Assembly (NCBI GenBank): GCA_017307735.1
Contig: JAFKGR010000002.1
Location: 390,536-454,535 of the forward strand
Length of the DNA stretch: 64,000 nt
Direction: 5' to 3'
Source: Chitinophagaceae bacterium
GTDB taxonomy: Bacteria; Bacteroidota; Bacteroidia; Chitinophagales; Chitinophagaceae
In this document: positions 44,793-53,186 of the stretch, piece after piece
Layout of the letters: each line of letters starts with the position of its first letter
How positions within the stretch are numbered: the stretch's first letter is position 1
The notes under the pieces: model-generated
What the model saw: the letters and a program-made list of their open reading frames with translations, nothing else
Database searches by the model: none
Told to the model about the DNA's origin: nothing
Made by a program: the position numbers and the translations under genes

Positions 44793-46212
44793 GCGTTGTC
44801 GTTTGTGCCTGATTTAATGCTGCAGCCAGGGCAGCTAATTTGTTTCTTACTTCCTGCAGTTCTTTATGAGGATCGCTCAATACGGTGATTCCTGCACCGG
44901 CGCGGTAATGCAATTCATTTTCCTTGCTTAAAAAAGTCCTGATGGTGATCGCGTGATTGCTGCTGCCATCAAATCCGATGTACCCGAGGCAACCGCCATA
45001 AAACCCGCGCGAGTTGTGTTCATATTCGTCAATCAGTTGCAAAGCCTTGTATTTTGGCGCTCCGCTCAATGTGCCTGCCGGAAAGGTTGTGGCAATCAGC
45101 TTCACCGGATTAATGCCTTTTCTGAGTCTGGCCTTTACCTCACTCACAAGATGAATGACATGACTGAAAAATTCAACCTGGCAAAATTTGCTTACTTCCA
45201 CATCATCGCAGGTAATGCCCAAATCATTTCTCGCCAGATCCACCAACATCACATGTTCTGCATTTTCCTTTTTGTCTTTCTTCAATGCCTCAGCAAGTTC
45301 GCGGTCTTTTTCATCCACTCCTGTACGCCTGAACGTACCTGCAATCGGATGAATGACGGCGACATTACCGGTGAGGATTACCTGGCTTTCCGGGCTGCTG
45401 CCAAACAAACGGTAATCACCATAATCGAAATAAAAAAGATACGGGCTTGGATTGATACTCCTCAATGCGCGATAAACATTGAATTCATCGCCTGAAAACC
45501 TTCTGTGAAAATTCCGGCTCAGCACAATCTGAAATACATCGCCTCTCTTGCAACTTGCAATTCCCTTCTTCACCATTTCCAGATATTCATCATCAGTAAT
45601 GTCGGCAACTTCTTCTTGTTTTAATTGAAATGGAAATGAAGGGACATCCCTGCTTTTGATGAGGCTTTCAATCAATCCCGATTCACTTTCCAATCCGGGG
45701 ATTTTGTTTTCGCAGAAATACAATTCGTTTTTGAAATGATTAATTACAATGACGTATTGATAAAGGCGATAGCGAATAAGCGGAATGGAAGGATTATCCG
45801 GGGAACCTGAATGGTGAAACTGAATTGTATCAAAAAACTGAACGGCATCGTGGGTAATGTATCCGAACATGCTTTGAGCCATTTTTGCAGCCTTCGGAAT
45901 ATCAGGATTTACTTCAAACTGCTGCATAAAACTCCACAGTTCGTCCGTCATGGATGTTTCCTTTGAAACCGGTTTTTCAAAAGCATCCTGCAGGGGGAAT
46001 TTGCATTCCATCGTTTTGCCATTTTTAACTTCAAAACCCGCGATGGCATTGATACCGATAATGGAATGGCTGGACTCATACACGTGAGAATCGGCGCTCT
46101 CCAGTAAAATCGTATCTCTGAACTGGTCGCGCAACCGGAGATAAATGCCCACCGGCGTATAGAGATCAGCCAGCATTTTACGGCATTCGGTCGTTACATT
46201 GATTTTTTTCAT
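44770..46212 (-). CDS. trpE: Anthranilate synthase component I
   Basis: A 480-residue chorismate-binding enzyme. The N-terminal regulatory motif LLESADSH (about 35-42) indicates tryptophan feedback inhibition. The catalytic domain shows FQIVLSRNF, the PIAGTFRRTGVDEKDRELAE block (near 290) and FPAGTLSGAPK near 385. It makes anthranilate from chorismate with ammonia from TrpG. It is the first enzyme gene of the operon; its ATG lies 8 bp after the T-run of the attenuator, so both feedback and attenuation control are expected. Confidence 0.97.
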   Translation of the reverse strand: MKKINVTTECRKMLADLYTPVGIYLRLRDQFRDTILLESADSHVYESSHSIIGINAIAGFEVKNGKTMECKFPLQDAFEKPVSKETSMTDELWSFMQQFEVNPDIPKAAKMAQSMFGYITHDAVQFFDTIQFHHSGSPDNPSIPLIRYRLYQYVIVINHFKNELYFCENKIPGLESESGLIESLIKSRDVPSFPFQLKQEEVADITDDEYLEMVKKGIASCKRGDVFQIVLSRNFHRRFSGDEFNVYRALRSINPSPYLFYFDYGDYRLFGSSPESQVILTGNVAVIHPIAGTFRRTGVDEKDRELAEALKKDKKENAEHVMLVDLARNDLGITCDDVEVSKFCQVEFFSHVIHLVSEVKARLRKGINPVKLIATTFPAGTLSGAPKYKALQLIDEYEHNSRGFYGGCLGYIGFDGSSNHAITIRTFLSKENELHYRAGAGITVLSDPHKELQEVRNKLAALAAALNQAQTTTHENITVG

Positions 46213-46223
46213 TCAGTTTGTTT

Positions 46224-46255
46224 TAAAATAAAAACCCCGGCATTTTGTGCCAGGG
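46224..46255 (-). terminator. trp attenuator terminator
   Basis: On the minus strand CCCTGGCA (46255-46248) pairs with TGCCGGGG (46242-46235) around CAAAA, eight pairs with one U-G wobble, followed by TTTTTATTTT. It lies between the leader peptide and trpE, 33 bp after the leader stop. Its 5' arm overlaps GGCAC...AATG, which can instead pair with the leader segment CATTGTGCC (46300-46292) to form an antiterminator. Confidence 0.9.
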
Positions 46256-46287
46256 CTTTCAAATATCTTTCAATACAATTTATAGCA

Positions 46288-46347
46288 TCAGGGCACAATG
46301 TGATTCATTGTGTGCCACCAGCTATTGTATGTATTTTGAATTTTCAT
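46288..46347 (-). CDS. trpL: trp operon leader peptide
   Basis: A 19-residue ORF (MKIQNTYNSWWHTMNHIVP, then TGA) starts 135 bp upstream of the trpE ATG. Residues 10-11 are tandem Trp codons, the regulatory signal of attenuation leaders; two adjacent TGG in so short a frame are unlikely by chance. The Trp codons lie at the foot of hairpin 1:2 (CACAATG/CATTGTG, 46312-46306 with 46300-46294), so a ribosome stalled for Trp would free segment 2 to form the antiterminator. The message starts very close to the ATG and has no Shine-Dalgarno site. Confidence 0.88.
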   Translation of the reverse strand: MKIQNTYNSWWHTMNHIVP

Positions 46348-46355
46348 TTGCTGTG

Positions 46356-46387
46356 CAAAGATGAAAGGGAAAAAATTATTTTCCAAA
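46356..46387 (-). promoter_or_regulatory. trp operon promoter
   Basis: On the minus strand a -33 TTTG (46387-46384) and a -7 CATCTTTG (46363-46356, one mismatch to TAnnTTTG) are 20 bp apart, the spacing expected for the Bacteroidota housekeeping sigma factor. The -7 ends 8 bp before the leader ATG. Confidence 0.6.
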
Positions 46388-46475
46388 AAAAAAATTAAAT
46401 TTCGTCCATAGCAATTTTAATTTGCAACTTAGCAGGAAGAATTTTAGTCTATACTTTCAAAAACATAAAAATACC

Positions 46476-46913
46476 TTGAAATCTATTCTGACTCTGGCAT
46501 TCATATTCGTTTCGACAGGAATTTTTGCCCAGAGGAATCGCCATAAACAGCAATTTACCGGGCCTTACAGAATTGATTCTATCTATGTGCATCTTTATAC
46601 GGACAGCCTGAAAAAGGGAACTTACAATTACATCAATATTGATGGCAAGCTGGACAATGGTCATTATTATCCGCTGGACACTTCCTACCTTGATTTCAAA
46701 ACCAGCGACGGAAAGTTTTATGGAAATTCTTTATGGCTTGATCCTGGTTTTAAAAAAGAAAAGGTAACCATATCCGTAACACTGAAACAAAACCCTGCGC
46801 TCAAAAAACAATTTGACATCTATATCAAAAAATTACCTGACCCGGATTTAAAACCGCTGGATGAAATCTTGCAGGATAAACCGAAAAAAAATAAAGGGGT
46901 GCTTCCAATATGA
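46476..46913 (+). CDS. Small exported protein of unknown function
   Basis: A 145-residue frame if the TTG at 46476 is used, which gives an ideal signal peptide (KSILTLAFIFVSTGIFAQ); a TTG at 46422 would add 18 polar residues and place the signal inside. No ATG is available upstream of the signal. The mature part (RNRHKQQFTGPYRIDSIYVH...) is predicted beta-rich with many Tyr, Asp and Lys, and ends in a Lys/Pro-rich tail. No family is recognised. It is divergent from the trp operon and convergent with the YdeI-like gene. Confidence 0.65.
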   Translation: MKSILTLAFIFVSTGIFAQRNRHKQQFTGPYRIDSIYVHLYTDSLKKGTYNYINIDGKLDNGHYYPLDTSYLDFKTSDGKFYGNSLWLDPGFKKEKVTISVTLKQNPALKKQFDIYIKKLPDPDLKPLDEILQDKPKKNKGVLPI

Positions 46914-46957
46914 AAATACGGGAATCCGTTTCCTTAGCACGATCTTAATTTCGGGTA

Positions 46958-47548
46958 TCATTCCCTTTTTTGTTTCCCGCTCAACACCATCTCCACAACT
47001 CTCCCGCAACGCTTCATTTTTGTTTCCATCGTTTTGGCTTCATTAATCCAGTTCACATATTCTTTTCTATGAGACGGCGGAATTTTATTGAAAATCTCAT
47101 AGGCGCTTCTCTTTTTGTGTAAAGCATTAAACAGGATTTCGGGAATTATTATTTCAATATTATTTCTGCTTTGAACAGGAAGTTTAATTCCGTCTTCATT
47201 CAGTTTTGCAGCTTCTTTAATCCGTTCGATAATTATCCTGTCAGCCGGAAGGTCTTTCAGTGATGTAATCTTTCCGGAATGTCCCATGGCTTTGCCATTA
47301 TTTTCAATCAGCATCGCCGCATCGTGCATCAGTTCGGCCTTCCAGAAACCAAATGCACAATGGTGTTTAAAGCCAGCCATGTGGCACAGCAATCCCTTAT
47401 ACTCAAAATAAGGCATTCCCCATTTGATAGTTTCTGTCACCTGCGGGCAAGCGATGTGAACCAATCTGCGAAGCTTCGTTAAAACAGGTTGTGCAAAAGG
47501 CTCTGATCCGGAAATGTAGTCGTCGATTCTTTTATCAATGTTGGCCAT
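46958..47548 (-). CDS. YdeI/OmpD-associated family (DUF1801) protein
   Basis: A 196-residue protein joining a DUF1801-type N-terminal domain (about 10-115, with IKWGMPYFEYKGLLCHMAGFKHHCAFGF in its core) and a C-terminal YdeI/OmpD-associated segment (about 130-190, with PEILFNALHKKRSAYEIFNKIPPSHRKEYVNWI). E. coli YdeI has been linked to antimicrobial and stress resistance; a biochemical role is not settled. It begins 9 bp after the GH125 gene ends on the same strand and may be co-transcribed. Confidence 0.85.
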   Translation of the reverse strand: MANIDKRIDDYISGSEPFAQPVLTKLRRLVHIACPQVTETIKWGMPYFEYKGLLCHMAGFKHHCAFGFWKAELMHDAAMLIENNGKAMGHSGKITSLKDLPADRIIIERIKEAAKLNEDGIKLPVQSRNNIEIIIPEILFNALHKKRSAYEIFNKIPPSHRKEYVNWINEAKTMETKMKRCGRVVEMVLSGKQKRE

Positions 47549-47557
47549 GTGCGAAAA

Positions 47558-48973
47558 TTACTGCAACAATTCTTTCTTCCTCAAAAAAGTTTCCCAGACC
47601 AATTCCCCAAAAAGTGTGTTTGCCCAGGCAAACCATTTCCTTGTGAAATCGTTCGCGTTGTCCTTATTAAATGATTCATGCATAAAACCTGTGCCGGCAT
47701 TGGATTTTTGCAACATGGATAAACAATGTTTTATCTCTGCATCACTTGTTGAAGTCAGTGCGCGCATCGTAATGCCGATCGGCCATATCCTGTTCAATCC
47801 GGTATGTGGACTGCCGATCCCCTCTCCTGCCGTACCCTTGAAGAAAAAGGGATCATTGAGCGACAAAATATAATTGCGCGTATTTTGGTACATGATATTG
47901 GTTTTGGGAACTGCACCCAGATAGGGTAATGACAACAAAGAAGGCACATTGGCATCATCCATCAAAACCGTACTGCCATAACCATTGATTTCATAAGGAT
48001 ATATTTTCTTTCCTCCAAAAGTGGCTACGGCATTTTTTGCAAGTGCATTTTTTACTTCCAGTGCAAGAGAAGCCGCAGAATCAGCCAGCTTTTTATTTCC
48101 GATAACTGAGGCTATTTCTTTCAATTGATTCAATGATACGACTGCAAAAAAATTGGACGGAATCAGGTAAGGAAAAATAGTGGCATCATCACTCGGCCGG
48201 AAAATGGAACAAATCAATCCGTCGGGTTTCACAGGATATCCGTATCCTCCAAGAGGCACACCATCTGTGGCCCAAGAAGTTTTTCGCTGAAACGAATAAG
48301 GACCTTTCCCGTTCTTTCTTTGTTGCTGGCGGAATGTCTGAATCACGAGTTCCATCGCATGCTGCCATTCGCTGTCAAAAGCGCTTGTATCGCCTGTTTC
48401 TTTCCAATAACCGTGCGACAATCTTATGGGGTAACAAAGGCTGTCCACTTCCCATTTGCGTTCGTGAATACCCGGTTTCATCTCAGTAATATCTGTCGCT
48501 TTCCATTCACTCACCTTCGTATCATCTTTATAAAAAGCATTGGCATAAGGATCGAGAATGATGTTGCGCATCTGGCGATTGATAACCCCCTTCAGCAACA
48601 ATTGCAGTTTGGGATCTTGTTTGCAAAACGGAATGTAAGGCCACACCTGAGCGCTGCTGTCGCGAAGCCACATGGCATCGATGTCACCTGTGATAACATA
48701 GGTATCCGGTTTGCCGCCGTTCATTTCAAAATAAACAGTAGTGTCCAGTGTATTCGGAAAACAATTGTTGAACAACCATGCCAGCTCTCTGTTGGATATT
48801 CCTTTGCTCACACGGCTGATAGCATTTTCAATGGCGGGCGAACTGAAATGGCGTTTGGAAAGAGGAACCCTCACAACGGGAAAATCCCCTGAGAAAGAAA
48901 AAGCATTTTTCGGTATGAATGCAGAAGCGCCGGCGAGTGCGGATAGTTCTACAAATTTTCTTCTTGACAACAT
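47558..48973 (-). CDS. GH125 exo-alpha-1,6-mannosidase
   Basis: A 471-residue glycoside hydrolase of family 125 (formerly DUF1237). The N-terminus MLSRRKFVELSALAGASAF is Tat-like (SRRKFVE), so it may be exported folded. Family blocks include TGDIDAMWLRDSSAQVWPY near residue 95, KWEVDSLCYPIRL near 170, and WATDGVPLGGYGYPVKPDG near 235. The enzyme removes terminal alpha-1,6-mannose from N-glycans or mannans. No SusC/SusD pair or other mannosidase lies nearby, so it is not in a typical polysaccharide locus. Confidence 0.92.
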   Translation of the reverse strand: MLSRRKFVELSALAGASAFIPKNAFSFSGDFPVVRVPLSKRHFSSPAIENAISRVSKGISNRELAWLFNNCFPNTLDTTVYFEMNGGKPDTYVITGDIDAMWLRDSSAQVWPYIPFCKQDPKLQLLLKGVINRQMRNIILDPYANAFYKDDTKVSEWKATDITEMKPGIHERKWEVDSLCYPIRLSHGYWKETGDTSAFDSEWQHAMELVIQTFRQQQRKNGKGPYSFQRKTSWATDGVPLGGYGYPVKPDGLICSIFRPSDDATIFPYLIPSNFFAVVSLNQLKEIASVIGNKKLADSAASLALEVKNALAKNAVATFGGKKIYPYEINGYGSTVLMDDANVPSLLSLPYLGAVPKTNIMYQNTRNYILSLNDPFFFKGTAGEGIGSPHTGLNRIWPIGITMRALTSTSDAEIKHCLSMLQKSNAGTGFMHESFNKDNANDFTRKWFAWANTLFGELVWETFLRKKELLQ

Positions 48974-49179
48974 AGGTGTAAATATTAAAAGAAGTTTATT
49001 GATGAAGAAATGAATAGCACAGTTACAAATATACTTCCAGATGGTAATTTTATCTATCGGCTGGCGGGGACACCAACCGATAAAAGAATAAAACTTTCTG
49101 TCATTTTCCCCATCATCTCTGATTTTTTCCTTCTGAAAATAACTTACCTTAACCCCCTGGAAAATCTGATGCTGAAAAA

Positions 49180-52100
49180 ATGATTCTACATGAATTGAAA
49201 CCGATGAAGGCGCTCAACAAAGCCTTTCTGAAGGTGAAGCCAAACCGCACTGAAATTGAGGGATTCAAAGCGCATCTCATCACGCTGCTTGACCGGTGCA
49301 ATGATGCCGAAAGCGAAGAGTTTCACAAAAACCTCGTCATTGATTTTCTGAAGAAAACGTATTACGATCCGAAATTTTTTATCAATACCAAAGGACGCAA
49401 TGATCTCGTCATCCATAACGCCGATTCTGCCAAAAGCCCGGTAGTCGTTATCATTGAAGCCAAAAAGCCTACAAACAAATCTGAAATGCTCCGGCCATTT
49501 GCCGAAGGCGATACGCCGCAGCAAACAACGGCTAAACTGAATGTAAAGGCTTTTCAGGAACTGGTTTTGTATTACCTGCGCGAAAGGATCACACACAAAA
49601 ACCTGGAGGTAAAATACCTTGTTGCAACTAACATTTACGAGTGGTTCATCTTTGATGCTACCCACTTCGACAGACTCTTTGCACAAAATAAAAATCTCGT
49701 TCACCAGTTCAACGATTTTGAAAACGGACGCCTTGCGGATACCAAAACGGATTTCTTTTACCAACAAATTGCAAGGCCATTCATTGAGAACATTACTACG
49801 GAAATTGAATACACGTATTTCAACCTGCACGATTTTCAAAAACCTTTGCGCAATGCTGATAAGAGAGATGACAACCAATTCATCGCGCTGTTCAAACTGC
49901 TATCGCCCGAACATCTTTTAAAACTTCCGTTTGCTAACGACAGCAACAGCCTGGATAAACGTTTTTACACGGAACTATTGCACATTATTGGCCTCACCGA
50001 AACCAGAGCCGGCAGTAAAAAACTCATTGGCCGAAATATTCCGGGTGAAAGAAATACGGGAACTCTTTTGGAAGATGCGATCGTCAAAATCGACAACCTT
50101 GATAAACTCAACCGGATAGAAAAGCCCAATCAATTTGGCAACACGCGCGAAGAACGCCTTTTCAACATAGCGCTGGAGCTTTCTATCACCTGGATCAACC
50201 GCATCTTGTTTTTAAAATTGCTCGAAGCGCAACTCATCAACTATCATAAAGGCGACACTTCTTATGCGTTTCTCAACTTCGGTAGGATCAAAAATTACGA
50301 TGACCTGAACAGCCTGTTTTTTGAGGTACTCGCACGCAGGCATGAGGAAAGGAACGAAGACGTGAAAAAAACTTCTGAAAAAATCCCTTATCTGAATTCT
50401 TCGCTCTTTGAACCAACCGGACTTGAACAAGACACTTTGTTTATCAGCAACCTCAGAGACGAAAAGACAAATCCCGTTTTTTCACAGACTGTCCTCAAAG
50501 ATCAGCATGGCAAAAAACGTTCGGGCAATATCACAACACTGCAATACCTTTTTGAATTTTTAGAAGCATACGATTTTGGTTCCGAAGGCGGCGAAGAGAT
50601 CAGGGAAAATAATAAAACGCTCATCAACGCTTCTGTGCTTGGGCTCATCTTTGAAAAAATAAACGGTTACAAAGACGGTTCATTTTTCACGCCGGGTTTC
50701 ATTACTATGTACATGTGTCGCGAAACCATTCGCAGGGCGGTGATACAAAAATTTAAAGAACATTGTGGAAACCATAATTTATCTGATTATAAGATTAACA
50801 GTATTGAAGATATTCATAATTTAATACCGCAAAAGATTTCAAGAAAAGAAGCCAATAAAATCGTAAACAGCATCAGGATTTGCGACCCAGCCGTGGGTTC
50901 CGGGCATTTTCTGGTTTCGGCGCTCAACGAAATGATTGCCGTAAAGAACGACCTGAAAATACTGGAGGACAGCGGGGGAAAATCATTGCACCGGTATCAT
51001 GTCGAAGTAGTGAATGATGAACTGATTGTGACGGATGAAGAAGGCGCGCTCTTTGAATACAATCCGCAAAACAGAGAGAGCCAGCGAATACAGGAAACCC
51101 TCTTTCATGAAAAACAAACCATCATTGAAAACTGCCTGTTCGGTGTGGACATCAATAGCAACTCTGTAAAAATATGCCGCCTGCGTTTGTGGATTGAGCT
51201 GTTGAAAAATGCATATTATAAAAAAGATAACACCTCCCTGGAAACCCTTCCCAATATTGATATCAACATCAAATGCGGCAATTCGCTCGTGAGTCGTTTT
51301 GCCATAGATGCCGATCTGAAACAGGCATTGAAAAAAAGCAAGTGGACGATAGACAGCTACCGTGTGGCTGTATCAACCTATCGCAATGCAAAAAACAAAG
51401 AAGAAAAGCGGGATATGGAAGATCTGATTCTGAACATTAAGCAGGATTTTTCTACCGAAATACGGATGAACGACCCTTTAAAAAAGAGGTTAGATAAGTT
51501 GGCAAGCGAATTATATCACCGTTTCACGGGCACTTTTCTTTTTGAACCGGCAACGCCCTACGGAAAGAGCGAAAGAAAACTTGCCAAAGAACGGGAATCA
51601 GAGCAGAAGAAATTGGAAAAGGAAATTCAGGAACTCAATAAAAAAATTGCAGAAATAAAGGCAAACAAGGTTTTTGAAAATGCCTTTGAATGGCGTTTTG
51701 AATTTCCCGAGGTGCTGAACGATGACGGAGATTTTGTGGGCTTTGATGTGGTGATTGGGAACCCGCCGTATATAAGACAAGAAGAACTCGGAGAGTTTAA
51801 AAATCATCTTCAGGCTAACTACAAAGTGTTTACATTCGGCGGCGATATTTTTTCTTACTTCTATGAATTGAGTCATCGAATCATCAAGAACAAAGGCTAT
51901 TTTTCTTTTATTAATAATACTTTTGATAAAACCACAGCAGGAAAGACACTGAGAGAATTTTTGGTGAACAATTTCAGTTTTAAACGATATATTGATTTTA
52001 CCGATGTCGTTGTGTTTGAAGAAGCAACGACCTATCCAATCATGTTGGTAGCCCAAAAAGCAAAACACAAAAGCAATTTCAAATTTTTCAAATACACAAA

Positions 52101-52998
52101 AACCAATTTCCACGATAAAGAACTATTAAACACTGAATCTATTTACACAGAAGTAGCGCAGGATAAATTGAATTCTTCCGGCTGGAATTTTATCAATCCG
52201 TTTGAGCAAAACATTTTAGAGAAAATTCAGAACCATAAAACAGTAGAAGAGCTATATGGAAAGTGCTTTAGGGGAATTATTACCGGATTAAATGAAGCAT
52301 TCATAACTGAAAAAAGTTTAGGAAGCTACACTGTTTTGAAGGATGTTTATATTGGCAAAGATTTGAAAAAATGGACAACGCCCCGCCCAATCAAAAAAAT
52401 GATTGTCTTTGAGAATAAATCAACATCTAAATATTTTGGGGAACTAAATGAAGATGCGGCATTTGAAAAAATGAAGGGCGACTATCCTGAAATTTTTGAT
52501 CATCTTGAACCTTTCAAAGAGAAAGCAAAAAAACGTTATGACAAAGGTGAATATTGGTGGGAATTGAGAAATTGTGCCTACTATGATTTGTTTGGCAAAC
52601 CGAAAATCATTTTCCCAAATCTGCAAAAAAACAACAAGTTTGCATTTGATGATACTGGAGTTTATTTGAATGCTCCGGCAGTTTTCCTGCCTTCGAATGA
52701 CAAAGCATTGTTAGCTGTTCTGAATTCGAAAGTTGTCTGGCATTTTTTAAAGAGTGTTTGTGTAATCAGAAGTGGTGGTTACATAGAAGTGAAGCCGCAA
52801 TACTTTGAGCAAATTCCAATTCCAAATATTAATGATACATCAAAATCAAATTTGATTGAGTTAGTTGATAAAATTATGAGAGTTAAGGACAATAAAGTTC
52901 AAACAGAGACAACCGCCCTTGAATCCCAAATAGACCAATTGGTTTATCAGCTTTACGGCCTTACGGAAGAAGAAATTAAAATTGTAGAAGGTGGCTGA
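49180..52998 (+). CDS. Type IIG-like restriction-modification enzyme (Eco57I/TaqI-like methylase)
   Basis: A 1272-residue single-chain restriction-modification protein. The N-terminus has a PD-(D/E)xK nuclease pattern (Asp75 in GRNDLVIHN, then IIEAKKP with Glu93 and Lys95). The methyltransferase part carries motif I DPAVGSGHFL (about 568-577) and motif IV NPPY in VIGNPPYIRQEE (about 860), the adenine N6 type. A TaqI_C-like target-recognition region (about 1030-1250) follows. One chain would methylate and cut DNA. It has no accompanying specificity subunit. The ATG at 49180 is used; 49204 is an alternative. An odd hairpin follows. Confidence 0.9.
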   Translation: MILHELKPMKALNKAFLKVKPNRTEIEGFKAHLITLLDRCNDAESEEFHKNLVIDFLKKTYYDPKFFINTKGRNDLVIHNADSAKSPVVVIIEAKKPTNKSEMLRPFAEGDTPQQTTAKLNVKAFQELVLYYLRERITHKNLEVKYLVATNIYEWFIFDATHFDRLFAQNKNLVHQFNDFENGRLADTKTDFFYQQIARPFIENITTEIEYTYFNLHDFQKPLRNADKRDDNQFIALFKLLSPEHLLKLPFANDSNSLDKRFYTELLHIIGLTETRAGSKKLIGRNIPGERNTGTLLEDAIVKIDNLDKLNRIEKPNQFGNTREERLFNIALELSITWINRILFLKLLEAQLINYHKGDTSYAFLNFGRIKNYDDLNSLFFEVLARRHEERNEDVKKTSEKIPYLNSSLFEPTGLEQDTLFISNLRDEKTNPVFSQTVLKDQHGKKRSGNITTLQYLFEFLEAYDFGSEGGEEIRENNKTLINASVLGLIFEKINGYKDGSFFTPGFITMYMCRETIRRAVIQKFKEHCGNHNLSDYKINSIEDIHNLIPQKISRKEANKIVNSIRICDPAVGSGHFLVSALNEMIAVKNDLKILEDSGGKSLHRYHVEVVNDELIVTDEEGALFEYNPQNRESQRIQETLFHEKQTIIENCLFGVDINSNSVKICRLRLWIELLKNAYYKKDNTSLETLPNIDINIKCGNSLVSRFAIDADLKQALKKSKWTIDSYRVAVSTYRNAKNKEEKRDMEDLILNIKQDFSTEIRMNDPLKKRLDKLASELYHRFTGTFLFEPATPYGKSERKLAKERESEQKKLEKEIQELNKKIAEIKANKVFENAFEWRFEFPEVLNDDGDFVGFDVVIGNPPYIRQEELGEFKNHLQANYKVFTFGGDIFSYFYELSHRIIKNKGYFSFINNTFDKTTAGKTLREFLVNNFSFKRYIDFTDVVVFEEATTYPIMLVAQKAKHKSNFKFFKYTKTNFHDKELLNTESIYTEVAQDKLNSSGWNFINPFEQNILEKIQNHKTVEELYGKCFRGIITGLNEAFITEKSLGSYTVLKDVYIGKDLKKWTTPRPIKKMIVFENKSTSKYFGELNEDAAFEKMKGDYPEIFDHLEPFKEKAKKRYDKGEYWWELRNCAYYDLFGKPKIIFPNLQKNNKFAFDDTGVYLNAPAVFLPSNDKALLAVLNSKVVWHFLKSVCVIRSGGYIEVKPQYFEQIPIPNINDTSKSNLIELVDKIMRVKDNKVQTETTALESQIDQLVYQLYGLTEEEIKIVEGG

Positions 52999-53032
52999 CG
53001 AATGAATTACAATTTATTTTATATTTATGTCA

Positions 53033-53102
53033 GGTAACTATAGCCGATTATTGGGCTGGTTTATCGCCAGTGGCTGATAATCCATGCGTAGTTACCTTTT
53101 TT
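53033..53102 (+). terminator. Long structured hairpin with T-tract after the restriction gene
   Basis: GGTAACTA (53033-53040) pairs perfectly with TAGTTACC (53089-53096), with inner stems GATTAT/ATAATC (53046-53051 with 53077-53082) and CTGG/CCAG, and six T follow. It starts 35 bp after the stop and probably terminates transcription. It is far longer than a normal terminator, and its inner part can also pair elsewhere (see next). Confidence 0.65.
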
Positions 53103-53160
53103 CTCTTGGTTGGTATCCGCACCAAACCGGTAAAGAAATATCTCTAAGCTAAACCAGCCC
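53053..53160. repeat. 11-bp inverted repeat overlapping the hairpin
   Basis: GGGCTGGTTTA (53053-53063) is perfectly complementary to TAAACCAGCCC (53150-53160). Forming it would break the inner stem of the upstream hairpin, so the two folds exclude each other. Confidence 0.65.
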
Positions 53161-53186
53161 TAACAAAAGGATCAACTTCATTCCAC

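Noticed and set aside
51598..52113. 171-residue ORF antisense to the restriction gene
   Set aside because: Lies entirely inside a strongly supported gene on the opposite strand and is a composition shadow.
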